A DNA stretch of 64,000 nucleotides from positions 1 to 64,000 of the forward strand of contig NZ_JARWNW010000290.1 in the NCBI RefSeq assembly GCF_029868325.1, read 5' to 3'. Source of the DNA: Nocardia carnea. GTDB taxonomy: Bacteria > Actinomycetota > Actinomycetes > Mycobacteriales > Mycobacteriaceae. The notes beneath the pieces are model-generated. The model was not told the DNA's origin. It worked only from the letters and a program-made list of their open reading frames with translations, and made no database searches. The position numbers were made by a program, and so were the translations under genes. Below are positions 51,129 to 60,040 of this stretch, in pieces; position 1 is the first letter of the stretch, and each line of letters begins with the position of its first letter.

Positions 51129-51148
51129 AATTTGTATGACAACTGTCA
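51129..51148. promoter_or_regulatory. GntR operator copy 1 (dpaL/gntR promoter)
   Basis: AATTTGTATGACAACTGTCA contains TTGT-ATG-ACAA, a HutC-type palindrome. It lies 40 bp upstream of dpaL and 86 bp upstream of the gntR start. The site at 56302-56321 is identical in 19 of 20 positions. Confidence 0.65.
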
Positions 51149-51234
51149 AGTGACTTAAGCCAAATCGCCCTGCTAAGCTGCGCAGGCGTCCCCGCACGTC
51201 CGTCCGACCGCAGCACAGTGAAAGGGCTCCCGCG

Positions 51235-52008
51235 ATGGCCACCAGCGCCCCCGCCGAATCGGCGGGCCTCGGCGACGACATCTCCCGGATCCGTTCCCGG
51301 CGCCAGCTGCACGCGGAGATCCGGGAAGCCATCCTCAACGAGTTCATCCTGTCCGGGAAGCTGTCGGCAGGCGCCCGGCTGCCCTCGGAAAGCGAACTGT
51401 CCCGGCTGTTCGGCGCGTCCCGGGTGACGATCCGCGCCGCCCTGCAGAGCCTCAAGGACCAGGGCTATATCCGGATCGTGCGCGGGTCGGGTTCGATCGT
51501 GCTGCCGCGACCCGAATCGATCAGCTCGGGTATCGACCGGCTTTCGTCCTTCGATACCTTCGCCCAGCAGTCCGGTAAGGAAATCCGCACCGCCGACCTG
51601 GAATTCACCCGGATCGACCGGGACGACGATCCGCTGGCCGATATTTTCGAACCGGGGCCGATCACCGTGGTGAGCCGCACCAAAACCATCGATGCGCGTA
51701 AGGTCGCGCTGATTGTCGACTACGTCCCGGAATCGGTGCTACCGCTGGATACGATGCGGCGCCGATTCGACGGTTCGGTCCTGGATCTGCTGCTGGCCGA
51801 CGGGCTGGCGGAATACTCCGACTGCACCCTGATCCCGGTGGTGGCCACCGGCGAACTGCGCGACCGGCTGGATTGTGAGGACGCCAGCCCGCTGCTGCAA
51901 CTCAGCGAACTGACCCGCGATTCGTTGGGTGCGGTTGTCAACCGCAGCGAGGCCTGGCTGTCGCCCGAGACGTTCCGTTTCCAGTTGCGGCGCCGCCGCG
52001 AAAGCTGA
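51235..52008 (+). CDS. GntR/HutC-family regulator of the amino-acid-derivative catabolic genes
   Basis: A 257-residue regulator. An N-terminal winged helix-turn-helix (ARLPSESELSRLFGASRVTIRAALQSLKDQGYIRIVRGSGSIV) is followed by a UTRA-type ligand domain. It is divergent from dpaL and convergent with the symporter gene. The two matching TTGT-ATG-ACAA sites before dpaL and before the deacylase operon indicate that it controls both units. The inducer is probably a small acylated or carbamoylated amino acid. Confidence 0.88.
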   Translation: MATSAPAESAGLGDDISRIRSRRQLHAEIREAILNEFILSGKLSAGARLPSESELSRLFGASRVTIRAALQSLKDQGYIRIVRGSGSIVLPRPESISSGIDRLSSFDTFAQQSGKEIRTADLEFTRIDRDDDPLADIFEPGPITVVSRTKTIDARKVALIVDYVPESVLPLDTMRRRFDGSVLDLLLADGLAEYSDCTLIPVVATGELRDRLDCEDASPLLQLSELTRDSLGAVVNRSEAWLSPETFRFQLRRRRES

Positions 52009-52013
52009 CGGCG

Positions 52014-52043
52014 CGCCCCGCCACCCGGCCGGGCGGCGGGGCG
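52014..52043. terminator. Bidirectional terminator between gntR and symporter
   Basis: CGCCCCGCC (52014-52022) and GGCGGGGCG (52035-52043) form a 9-bp stem with a GC-rich inner palindrome CCCGGCCGGG, between convergent genes ending at 52008 and 52050. Confidence 0.65.
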
Positions 52044-52049
52044 ATTCCG

Positions 52050-53474
52050 CTAGGGAGCCACGGGAACCGGCTGCTTATCGGCCTCCGGTCCGTACGCGTC
52101 CGGCACCAGCTTCCCGCGGCGCGCGTCGATCATATGGATCAGCAGGAACGACGCGAGACCGCACAGGCTGCCGAAGATGATGGCCGCGACGGCGAACGGT
52201 TCACCGGACAGTTCCCATACGAACCCGCAGACGGTGCCGACGATGATGGAGACGACACCGGCGAGCCGGCTGGTCTTCTTCAGCAGCAGCGCGAACATGA
52301 AGGCGGAGAAGGGGCCCGCCGACCGCATCGTGAACGCGAACACCAGCAGCGGGATGATGGCCTGGCTCCACAGCGAGATCAGCGTGGCGAGCACTCCCAC
52401 GACAAGCACCCCGATCCGGCTGTACGTCAGCTCGTTGTCGTCGGTGACCTTGCCGCCGAGCTTGGGTAGCAGATCCTTGATGAAGATGGTCGAGGAGCCG
52501 AGCATATTGCCGCTGGCGCTGGACAGCGTCGCCGAAACCACGGCACTCAGCAGCAGACCGGCGATCAGCGAGGGCAGCAATCCCACCGACACCGTGGCCA
52601 GCGCATTGTTCGGGTCGATATCGGGGTAGACCGCCAGCGCGATCAGCCCCAGCACCGCCGGAATGAACGCGTACAGCGACATCAATGTGCCGCACAGCAG
52701 CGAACCGAGTACCGCGGTGCGGGGTGTTCGGGCGGAGTAGTAGCGCTGCACGGCCTCCTGGCCGGTGGAGAAGGTCATGAAGTAGAGCACGACCAGGCCG
52801 ATGATGGTCGGCCACCCGATCTTGGTGAATCCGAGCTGACCCTCGGGAAGGTTGTCCACGACATTGTCCCAGCCGCCCGCGTTGTGCAGGGCGAACGGAA
52901 TGGCCACCGCGAATCCGCCGACAATCAGGAAGAACTGCACGAAATCGGTGAGCGTGACGCTCCACATCCCGCCGATCCAGGTGTAGAAGATGACCGCGAC
53001 CCCGGTGAACGCGATCGACCAGGTCAGGCTGATACCGCCCAGGGTGGAGACGATGGTCGCCGTCGCGGTGATCTGCACCGCCGTCAGCGCCACCAGTGCG
53101 ACACTGCCGAGCACCGCCGACATCGTCTGTGCGGCAGGTCCGTAACGCCGGCCGATCACCTCGGGAACGGTGACCGCCATGGTCCGGCGCATTGCCGGAG
53201 CCACGAACGACACCAGCAGAATGCCGATACCGGCCGCGACCACATACCACCCGGCCGAAAGCCCCCAATCACCGTAGGCCTTGCTGGCCACACCGACCGA
53301 ACTACCGCCGCCGATCTCGGTGGCGGCCAGGGTTCCGGCCATCATGAACACGCCCAGCCGGCGCCCGGCGAGGTGATAGTCGGTACTGTCCTTGATCCGG
53401 GTCCGGGCGTACAGGCCGATACCGATCATGATGGCCAGATAGACCACCATGATGGTGATAACGGTCGCGTTCAT
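52050..53474 (-). CDS. Sodium:solute symporter, SSS family
   Basis: A 474-residue membrane transporter with about 13 helices. Recognisable regions are DYHLAGRRLGVFMMAGTLAATEIGGGSSVG, the second-helix sodium site, VQFFLIVGGFAVAIPFAL and SATLSSASGNMLGSSTIFIKDLLPKL. It probably imports the substrate of the downstream hydrolases with Na+. It is the last gene of the D-aminoacylase/M20 operon, 18 bp after the M20 stop. Confidence 0.9.
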   Translation of the reverse strand: MNATVITIMVVYLAIMIGIGLYARTRIKDSTDYHLAGRRLGVFMMAGTLAATEIGGGSSVGVASKAYGDWGLSAGWYVVAAGIGILLVSFVAPAMRRTMAVTVPEVIGRRYGPAAQTMSAVLGSVALVALTAVQITATATIVSTLGGISLTWSIAFTGVAVIFYTWIGGMWSVTLTDFVQFFLIVGGFAVAIPFALHNAGGWDNVVDNLPEGQLGFTKIGWPTIIGLVVLYFMTFSTGQEAVQRYYSARTPRTAVLGSLLCGTLMSLYAFIPAVLGLIALAVYPDIDPNNALATVSVGLLPSLIAGLLLSAVVSATLSSASGNMLGSSTIFIKDLLPKLGGKVTDDNELTYSRIGVLVVGVLATLISLWSQAIIPLLVFAFTMRSAGPFSAFMFALLLKKTSRLAGVVSIIVGTVCGFVWELSGEPFAVAAIIFGSLCGLASFLLIHMIDARRGKLVPDAYGPEADKQPVPVAP

Positions 53475-53492
53475 GTGTCGTTCCTTCGATAT

Positions 53493-54701
53493 TCAGAGCT
53501 GCTCGGGCGCAGACTGTCCGATTTCCGCGGCGAGCAAGGCCTGCAGCAGCACGGCGTAGCCGTGGGCACCCAGGTACAGGTCGTCGAGGGCGAGGCATTC
53601 GTCGGTGGTGTGGGCCCGGCCGGGGTCGCCGGGCCCGAAACCGAGCGTGGGAATTCCGTGCCGGCCCGCGCTGGCCGACCCGTTGGTGCAGAACTGGTAG
53701 TAGCCGGGCCGAGCCGCCAAGCCGGCCGCCTCGAATTCCCGGATAACCTGCGCAGCAGGCCATTCCGTCGCCCGTACACACCACGCCGGAGCGAAAGATT
53801 CGGTGCACACATCGACTCCGGTCCAGGTGGTGAAACTGCTGCGGGCGAGTTCGACAGCCACCCGGGCCCCGGCGGTCCGGGCTATCCGCTCCCCCAGCGC
53901 ACGTATCGGCTCGAGCACATCGGCCGCGGATTCGCCGAGTACCGTGCGCCGGTCGTAGGTCGCGACGCACCGGTCGGGGACGACCGAAACATTCGGATAC
54001 GGTGCGGATTTGAGATTGGTCAGGGCGATCATGGCCGGTCCGAGGTCCGGGTGCTGCGGGAACTCCAGGTCGCGGACGGCGGTGATCACATCGGCCATCA
54101 CTTCGGCGGCGTTCACCCCCGCCTCCGGGTAGGCCGAATGACTCGACCGCCCGATCACCTCGATCTTCACCTCGGCCCGGCCGCGCTGGCCGAGCATCAG
54201 CCGATTCGCGGACGGTTCGCCGATCACGACCACATCCGGCCGCACCTGCTCCAGCACCCGGCTCAGCGCGGGACCTTCGACCAGCTCCTCGCAGACAGTT
54301 CCCGCGACGACGATCGTGCCGCGCAAACCGGCCGGCAACGCCGCCGCACCGTACACGGCCGCCGCCAGCGCGCCTTTCATATCGACCGTGCCGCGGCCGT
54401 AGACCACCCCGTCGGCCACCTCACCCCAGGGACTGTGCGACCACCGGTCCGGGTCGGTCACCTCCACCGTGTCCAGGTGGCAGTCCACCAGCACCACCGG
54501 ACCCGCACCGAAACGCAGCGTGCCGAGCACATTGCCCCAGTCGTCGGTGGTGACATCGAAGCCCAGCGCGGTCAGTTCCTCCGACAGCACCCGGACCGCG
54601 GGTTGTTCCGCTGTCGCCGGACTGCGTGCCGCAACAAGGCGTAACAAGAAGTCCCGCAGCCTGTCTCGGTCGATTCGCTGGTTCGCCACCTCGCCGCGCA
54701 T
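53493..54701 (-). CDS. M20-family deacylase/dipeptidase, YgeY-like
   Basis: A 402-residue metallo-hydrolase. Metal ligands are in LVDCHLDTVEV, GVVYGRGTVDMKG and VAGTVCEELVEGPAL; the dimerisation domain has SSHSAYPEAGVNA and the C-terminus has GPGDPGRAHTTDECLA. It resembles YgeY/ArgE/DapE-type enzymes that remove acyl groups from amino acids. The start at 54701 lies one base after the stop of the D-aminoacylase gene (TGAGATG). E. coli YgeY is encoded next to the diaminopropionate ammonia-lyase YgeX, which strengthens the link with dpaL here. Confidence 0.85.
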   Translation of the reverse strand: MRGEVANQRIDRDRLRDFLLRLVAARSPATAEQPAVRVLSEELTALGFDVTTDDWGNVLGTLRFGAGPVVLVDCHLDTVEVTDPDRWSHSPWGEVADGVVYGRGTVDMKGALAAAVYGAAALPAGLRGTIVVAGTVCEELVEGPALSRVLEQVRPDVVVIGEPSANRLMLGQRGRAEVKIEVIGRSSHSAYPEAGVNAAEVMADVITAVRDLEFPQHPDLGPAMIALTNLKSAPYPNVSVVPDRCVATYDRRTVLGESAADVLEPIRALGERIARTAGARVAVELARSSFTTWTGVDVCTESFAPAWCVRATEWPAAQVIREFEAAGLAARPGYYQFCTNGSASAGRHGIPTLGFGPGDPGRAHTTDECLALDDLYLGAHGYAVLLQALLAAEIGQSAPEQL

Positions 54702-54702
54702 C

Positions 54703-56292
54703 TCAGTCGTCTCCCTGCACGGTGCCGCCGGTGACGGTTCCGGGCCGCCGGCCGGTGTGTTCGCCGGACCGCCAGACCGTTTCACCGCCGACCGTCACCA
54801 GTTCGACGCCCGGCGGGGTGTTGTGCGGCTCGGCGTAGGTCGCGGTGTCCACGTATCGCCGCGGGTCGATCAGCACCAGATCTGCGCGCCGGCCCTCGGC
54901 GACCGCACCCCGGTCGTCGAGCCCGAGGAGCCGGGCCGGTCCGGCCGCCAGCCGGTTCACCGCTTCGGGCAGCGTGATCAGCTTGTCCCGCAAGGCGAAA
55001 CGACCCAGCACTTTCGGTGCGGTTCCGTAGAGCCGCGGGTGCGGATGTGGGTTGAAAACGCCGTCGGATCCGACCAGCGCGCCCGAGCGGACGAAGATTT
55101 CGCGCACGACCTCCTCGGCGGAGTAGTGGTCGATCATGGCCGCGTCCAAGGCGGTATCGGCGAGCAGGTCCAGCACCGCGAAAGCCGGATCGGTTCCGGT
55201 CTCTCCGGCGATCCGGGCGACCGTTTTGCTCACCGCCGCCTCGCGGGGCGCGCCGGCCTGGGTGACCACGATGTTCTCCGGCCCGCAGGCGCCGAACAGG
55301 TTCTCCCATCCGGGCAGCCCGCGGTGCATATCCCGGCACATCCGCTCCCGTTCCGCGGGGTCGCGGACCCGTTCGAGCGTCACGACCGGACCACCGTCGA
55401 AGGCGTACGGCGGCAGAAGTGCGCTCAACAGGGTGCTACCGGCACCGTAGGGGTATTGGTCGAAGGTGAGCCGGATCCGGTCCTGCGCCGAACTCAGCAG
55501 GTCGATGAGGTCGGAGAGCAGTTCGGGGACGCCGACGAGCTTCACGTGCGAGACGTGCAGCGGTGCGCCGGTGTGTTCGCAGACCCGGACGAACTCGGCG
55601 ATCGAATCGAGCACACCCGCGGCCTCGTTGCGGACATGCGGTACCAGCGGAACGTCGAATCGGGCGGCGGCTTCGGCGATACCGATGAGTTCCGCGGTAT
55701 CGGCGTACAGGCCGGGCGCGTAGATCATGCCGAACGAGACCGCGCGGCAGCCTGCGGCCAGCGATTCCTCGACGAGGTCTTTCATCGCCGCCATCTCGCG
55801 GGCGTCGGGCCGGCGGTCGGCATTGCCCATCACCGCTTCGCGGACCGCGCTGTGCGGAACGCAGGCCACCATATTGGCGGCGGGCCGGGCCTGTTGCAGG
55901 GTGTCCAGGTATTCGCCCATGCTCCGCCAGGTCCACGGAGCGGAGGTGCTGGGCTCCAGGCCTCGCAGGTAGCTGCGGCGGCTCGTGAGGGTCGCGTCGG
56001 TGATCGGCGCGGGGCCGAGGCCGTCGGGGCAGATCAGTTCGGTGGTGAAACCCTGCGCGATCTTCGGTGTGAGCAGCGGGTCGTCGAACGGGCGCAGGGC
56101 GGAGTGGGCGTGCAGGTCGATGAACCCCGGCAGCAGTAGGCGGCCGGTGCCGTCGATGCGCTCACCTGCGGATTCCACCGGAAGCCGCGGCGCCACCGCG
56201 ACGATACGTCCCCCTTCGACGGCTACGTCGGCGGTCCGGACTCCTGTTTCGTCGACAACCTCGGCATCGGTGATGAGCAGGGCCGCTTCCAC
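54703..56292 (-). CDS. D-aminoacylase/N-acyl-D-amino-acid deacylase-type amidohydrolase
   Basis: A 529-residue amidohydrolase. The metal-binding DLHAHS near the N-terminus, the RSMGEYLDTL segment, CPHSAVREAVMGNADRRP, the LHVSHVKLVG histidine and ASHYSAEEVVREIF-like C-terminal motif (MIDHYSAEEVVREIF) fit N-acyl-D-amino-acid deacylases. The GTG at 56292 has GGAGGA upstream. The GntR operator copy lies 10 bp before the start. It begins the operon with the M20 and symporter genes, so it probably frees a D-amino acid or acts on a related cyclic amide. Confidence 0.85.
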   Translation of the reverse strand: MEAALLITDAEVVDETGVRTADVAVEGGRIVAVAPRLPVESAGERIDGTGRLLLPGFIDLHAHSALRPFDDPLLTPKIAQGFTTELICPDGLGPAPITDATLTSRRSYLRGLEPSTSAPWTWRSMGEYLDTLQQARPAANMVACVPHSAVREAVMGNADRRPDAREMAAMKDLVEESLAAGCRAVSFGMIYAPGLYADTAELIGIAEAAARFDVPLVPHVRNEAAGVLDSIAEFVRVCEHTGAPLHVSHVKLVGVPELLSDLIDLLSSAQDRIRLTFDQYPYGAGSTLLSALLPPYAFDGGPVVTLERVRDPAERERMCRDMHRGLPGWENLFGACGPENIVVTQAGAPREAAVSKTVARIAGETGTDPAFAVLDLLADTALDAAMIDHYSAEEVVREIFVRSGALVGSDGVFNPHPHPRLYGTAPKVLGRFALRDKLITLPEAVNRLAAGPARLLGLDDRGAVAEGRRADLVLIDPRRYVDTATYAEPHNTPPGVELVTVGGETVWRSGEHTGRRPGTVTGGTVQGDD

Positions 56293-56301
56293 AGTTCCTC
56301 C

Positions 56302-56321
56302 AATTTGTATGACAACTGACA
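56302..56321. promoter_or_regulatory. GntR operator copy 2 (D-aminoacylase operon promoter)
   Basis: AATTTGTATGACAACTGACA differs from the copy at 51129 by one base. It lies 10 bp upstream of the deacylase GTG start, over the likely promoter or start of transcription. Confidence 0.65.
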
Positions 56322-56749
56322 TGAGTTCTAACACAAGGGTCCGGCCTGGGGAAGAGTTCCGGAGGAGGAAGAAACATGATGGTTACGTGCACCCGGTCGT
56401 TCGGCCCGGCGCCGCGGAGACAGCGCCGGGGTCCGATCACCGACTCGGAAACGCTCTCTCACGACCATCAACGTGGTGCACCGAACGTCGGCACGAGCCC
56501 CCGCGTCCCGGACCGTGGCTCCCGCACAACGAAACGTCATCTATCGCGGCGAGCGTGACGGCCGGGATCACCGGCGGGCGATGGTCGGCGTGACCTGGAG
56601 CGGCGGGCGCACACGAGTGTGCCGGGCACCGCGTCCGGCGTGGTGGCCGGTACCCGGGGAAGGTTGCCTCGTAAATGTGCGGCCCGCCGCGACGCGCTAC
56701 CCACCGGGTCTGCCCGCGTAGGCATTCCGGTGAGAGCGGTATATCCGTA
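56322..56749. other. Intergenic region with one weak small ORF
   Basis: No gene is well supported. GGAGGAGGAA precedes an ATG at 56376 that opens a 60-codon frame to 56558, but its product is Arg/Pro/Ser-rich with no recognisable feature. The region lies upstream of the deacylase operon and downstream of the convergently placed beta-lactamase gene end. Confidence 0.3.
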
Positions 56750-57709
56750 TCAGCGGCCGGTTTCGCCGGCTCCCAGTTCGGCTACGGCCGCCCGGGTGGC
56801 GGCGGCGAGCAGGGCGCTGTCGGGTTCGGCGTCCTGCTCCGGTTTGGTGCTGAGCACGGCGATGACCAAGGGGGCGCGGCCCGGGGGCCAGGCGATGGCG
56901 ATATCGAGCGCGGAACCGTAGGCGGGGGTTCCGGTTTTGTGGCCGACGGTCCAGTCGGCGGGCAGGCCGGCGCGGATACGGTCCGCCCCCGAACTCGTGG
57001 CGATGAGCCAGGATTTCAGCTGTTCGCGTTCAGGTGCCGGGAGGGTATCGCCGACGACGAGCGTGCGGTAGTCGGCGGCCAGCGCGGACGGTGTGGTGGT
57101 GTCGCGTTCATCGCCGGGGACGGCGGTGTTGAGTTCGGTTTCCCAGCGGTCCAGTCGCGAGGTGTCGTCGCCGATCGAACGCAGGAACGCGGTGAAACCG
57201 GCGGGGCCGCCCAGGAGTTTCAGGATCTGATTGCCGGCGGTGTTGTCGGAGACGGTGATCGCCGCGTGGCAGAGGTCGGCGACCGTCATCCCGGTGTCGA
57301 CGTGCTGTTCGGTCACCGGGGAGTATTCGACGAGTTCATCCGGCCGATAGTGGATCACTTGGTCGAAGAAGCCCGATGACAGCGGATGTTCGTGCAGGAG
57401 GGCACCGCAGGCGAGACCCTTGAACGTGGACGCCATCGGGAAACGCTCGTCCGGGCGGTACGCGACGCTGCGGCCGGTAGCGGTATCGACAGCGAAAACA
57501 CCCAACCGGGCGCCGTGGGCCTGCTCGAGGTCTGCGAAAGCTCGGGTGGTGGCCGCCGGGGCGCTGACACTCGCCGGTTCCGACGTCGCGGTGGTACCCG
57601 GTGAAGAATCGCAGGCAGTCGTGAACGACAGCGCGGATACCGCCAGGGCGGCGGCCAGGAATCGTCTCCGGTTCCGCGGAATGAGCTGGGTGAGAAGTGG
57701 GTAGGTCAC
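56750..57709 (-). CDS. Class A beta-lactamase lipoprotein
   Basis: A 319-residue serine beta-lactamase hydrolysing penicillins and related drugs. The N-terminus has twin-arginine-like RNRRRFLAAALAVSALSF followed by a lipobox cysteine near residue 33 (TTAC). The mature enzyme has STFK (S94-K97), SDN (154-156), the general base E190 in RWETELN and KTG (258-260), all in class A order. Nocardia species carry related enzymes. A GTG start at 57709 is used; the Tat/lipoprotein assignment is inferred. No regulator is adjacent. Confidence 0.92.
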   Translation of the reverse strand: MTYPLLTQLIPRNRRRFLAAALAVSALSFTTACDSSPGTTATSEPASVSAPAATTRAFADLEQAHGARLGVFAVDTATGRSVAYRPDERFPMASTFKGLACGALLHEHPLSSGFFDQVIHYRPDELVEYSPVTEQHVDTGMTVADLCHAAITVSDNTAGNQILKLLGGPAGFTAFLRSIGDDTSRLDRWETELNTAVPGDERDTTTPSALAADYRTLVVGDTLPAPEREQLKSWLIATSSGADRIRAGLPADWTVGHKTGTPAYGSALDIAIAWPPGRAPLVIAVLSTKPEQDAEPDSALLAAATRAAVAELGAGETGR

Positions 57710-57934
57710 CGCCGCAGAACATCACCGGCCGGCCGGTCACCGCAAATAGGGCGATCCGCCGGGTACGAGTCGTGTTCGATATCGACGCAGGCCAGGGTTG
57801 TGTCCACGACTCGATGCCGACTGGATCACTGCGGGGCCGGAGCAATGACGGCGACCCCAGGACGCATGTCCGGCTCGACCCATATGGCCCGGCGCTTCCC
57901 GAGCGGCGGGTAGCGCGGTGACCGGCCGCCGGCT

Positions 57935-58816
57935 TCAGCGGGCGGCGATGAGTTCCAGGGTCGCATCCAGGACGGCGCGGTCGGCCGAGCCGGGGACCAG
58001 GATGAACTCGTCGAGCCCGGCCGCTTCCGCCGCGTCCAGCGTCCGGTGCAGTGCGTCGGCGTCGCAGGTCTTCATGGCTGCCGCGGCCGCCGTGGCATTG
58101 CCGGAGCCGAGAAAGTCCAGGTATTCCGCGGTGAAGCTGTGCAGGATCGGCTGGGCGTCCGGAATTCCCAGAGTGTAGAAACAACCGCTCACCAGCCGGG
58201 GCGTTGCGCGGTCCGCGTCGGCCCAGGCGCGGCGGGCGGCCTCGGCGGACCACGCGATCTCCCCCGGCACCCCGCCCACACTGAAGGACACCACCCCGTC
58301 GGCCCACTGTGCCGCGCGGGCCAGCGATTTGGGGCCGAGCGCCCCGGCGAGCACGGGCGGGCCCCCGGCCTGGACGCACGGCGGGCCGACGGGATCGGCA
58401 CCGTCGAACGGCGGCTCACCCGCCCACAGCGACCGTAGTTCGGCGACCGCCCGGTCGAGCCGTTCGTGGCGGCGTTCGGAGTCGGCGCCGAGGCTGCGGT
58501 AGTCGCCACCCCGCCCGCCGACGCCGACACCGAGAGTGAAGCGGCCCGCGGACAGCACATCGATCGTCGCGGCCTGTTTGGCCACCAGCGGTACCGGATG
58601 AGCAGGCAGCACAGAAAGGTTCGCGAATATACGCACTCGTTCGGTGACCGCGGCCGCGGCCGCCATCGTCGTCCACATTTCGGGATTGTGGTAGGTCATC
58701 CGTTCCCCGCAGGAGATACTGGAGACCGGCCCCTCATCCGCGAGACGCGACCATTCGACGGTGGCCGCCCGGTCATAGCCTCGGCACATGGTGGGCAGCG
58801 CGATCCCGATATCCAT
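57935..58816 (-). CDS. LLM-class flavin/F420-dependent oxidoreductase
   Basis: A 293-residue luciferase-like monooxygenase-family protein. Typical regions are ALPTMCRGYDRAATVEWSRLADEGPVSSISCGERM, RVRIFANLSVLPAHPVPLVAKQAATIDVLSAGRFTLGVGVGG and PVLAGALGPKSLARAAQWADGVVSF. Such enzymes use FMN or F420; which one applies here cannot be read. The ATG at 58816 begins directly at the conserved N-terminus. Confidence 0.85.
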   Translation of the reverse strand: MDIGIALPTMCRGYDRAATVEWSRLADEGPVSSISCGERMTYHNPEMWTTMAAAAAVTERVRIFANLSVLPAHPVPLVAKQAATIDVLSAGRFTLGVGVGGRGGDYRSLGADSERRHERLDRAVAELRSLWAGEPPFDGADPVGPPCVQAGGPPVLAGALGPKSLARAAQWADGVVSFSVGGVPGEIAWSAEAARRAWADADRATPRLVSGCFYTLGIPDAQPILHSFTAEYLDFLGSGNATAAAAAMKTCDADALHRTLDAAEAAGLDEFILVPGSADRAVLDATLELIAAR

Positions 58817-59002
58817 CGCCCCAGCATCGGGCACCGCCCCCGGCCTCCGCAAGAACACGTTCCGACCCGATACGACGACCTGGGCCATATCGGCCACGAA
58901 GTGTTCGCATTTCCGTGCTAAATGTTGAAGAGCGGTCATTCAGACCTGCCGCGAGAACGAAGCACGACCTGCTGGTGCGTGCGCCGGAGAGAGGACGGAC
59001 AA

Positions 59003-60040
59003 ATGATCTGTCCGCATTGCAGCGGGAGTTTGCTGCGCCGGGAACGCACCGATCACCGGTGCTCCAAATGCGGGCGTGAGTTCGCGCTCGACCCCAAAGC
59101 GGAGCCGCTGGGCCTGCACGATCTGCGGTTACGGTCGCTGACCGAACGGCTGTCGGCCGGTCGCGGCCTGTCGGCCACCGTGACGCAGCTCTGGTATGCG
59201 GCAGCACGGCGGCGATTACCCGAACTGGACCGTTATATCGGCGGTGTAATCGGGGCTTGGGGGTTACTCACTGTTCTGGCTACCTACATCCTGTGCCTGC
59301 TCAGCGGTATCCAGGGGTGGAGCGGGCCTTTCGTGTTCTGGAAAGTGCTTCTGGCCGGTGCCGTCGCCCTGGCAGGGGGCGTGGCGGTGATCTATGCCTG
59401 CCGGCCGTTGTTCCGGCGGCGCACCCGGATCGCGATGCCGGTGACCGCGTATGGGTTCCGGACGGATGTGATCGGCCGCTGGGTCAGCGTCTACGGCGAA
59501 TTCCCGCCGGGCATCCTCGACGAGCAGCAGGTTCCGATTCCGGTGATCGAGCAGCCCCGGGTTGCCCTGGTCTGCGCCGATCCCAGCGTGCGGGCGTGCC
59601 TTGCGGCCAACGGTATCCCGCAGGCCTACGATATGGCGCTGTCCGACCGGATCGAGAACGCTCCGGCCGGCGTCCCGGTGCTGCTGCTGCACGATGCCAG
59701 CCTGCAAGGATTCGCCACCGCAAGAGCCGCGCGGCTGAGCCTCGGGGACCGGGTACGGATCCTCGGCCTGGCCCCACGCGCGGTGCTGGACAACGATTCC
59801 GCTATCCGGCTACGCGAGCGGCCACCGGACGGCGACCGCATCTCTTATCTGCACTCCGTGGGGCTCACCCAGCGGGAAATCGACTGGCTCGCGGACGGGT
59901 GGTGGTCGCCGATCGCGGCGATCCCACCGGCGCGGCTCATCGCGGTCGTCTCGCGGGCGGCCGAAAAACTCGAGGACGAAACCGATGCCGAACGGCGTGC
60001 GGCGCGGCAGACGGGGTTCTTGACATGGCCGGCGGCGTGA
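59003..60040 (+). CDS. Zinc-ribbon membrane protein with a family-specific C-terminal domain
   Basis: A 345-residue protein heading a five-gene cluster. An N-terminal zinc ribbon (CPHC ... CSKC: C3, C6, C20, C23) is followed by two membrane helices (about 78-98 and 112-130) and a C-terminal domain from residue 175. That domain resembles the next protein: PRVALVCADPSVRACLAANGIP against PRLLVCRSTAVAAMLRANGIP, and VLLLHDAS against VYVLHDAA. Both end in exactly TGFLTWPAA. No known family was recognised. Its stop overlaps the next start (TGATG). Confidence 0.65.
   Translation: MICPHCSGSLLRRERTDHRCSKCGREFALDPKAEPLGLHDLRLRSLTERLSAGRGLSATVTQLWYAAARRRLPELDRYIGGVIGAWGLLTVLATYILCLLSGIQGWSGPFVFWKVLLAGAVALAGGVAVIYACRPLFRRRTRIAMPVTAYGFRTDVIGRWVSVYGEFPPGILDEQQVPIPVIEQPRVALVCADPSVRACLAANGIPQAYDMALSDRIENAPAGVPVLLLHDASLQGFATARAARLSLGDRVRILGLAPRAVLDNDSAIRLRERPPDGDRISYLHSVGLTQREIDWLADGWWSPIAAIPPARLIAVVSRAAEKLEDETDAERRAARQTGFLTWPAA

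Noticed and set aside
52884..56139. Long forward frames antisense to the symporter, M20 and deacylase genes
   Set aside because: They mirror well-supported reverse-strand genes and have His/Arg/Gly-rich composition.
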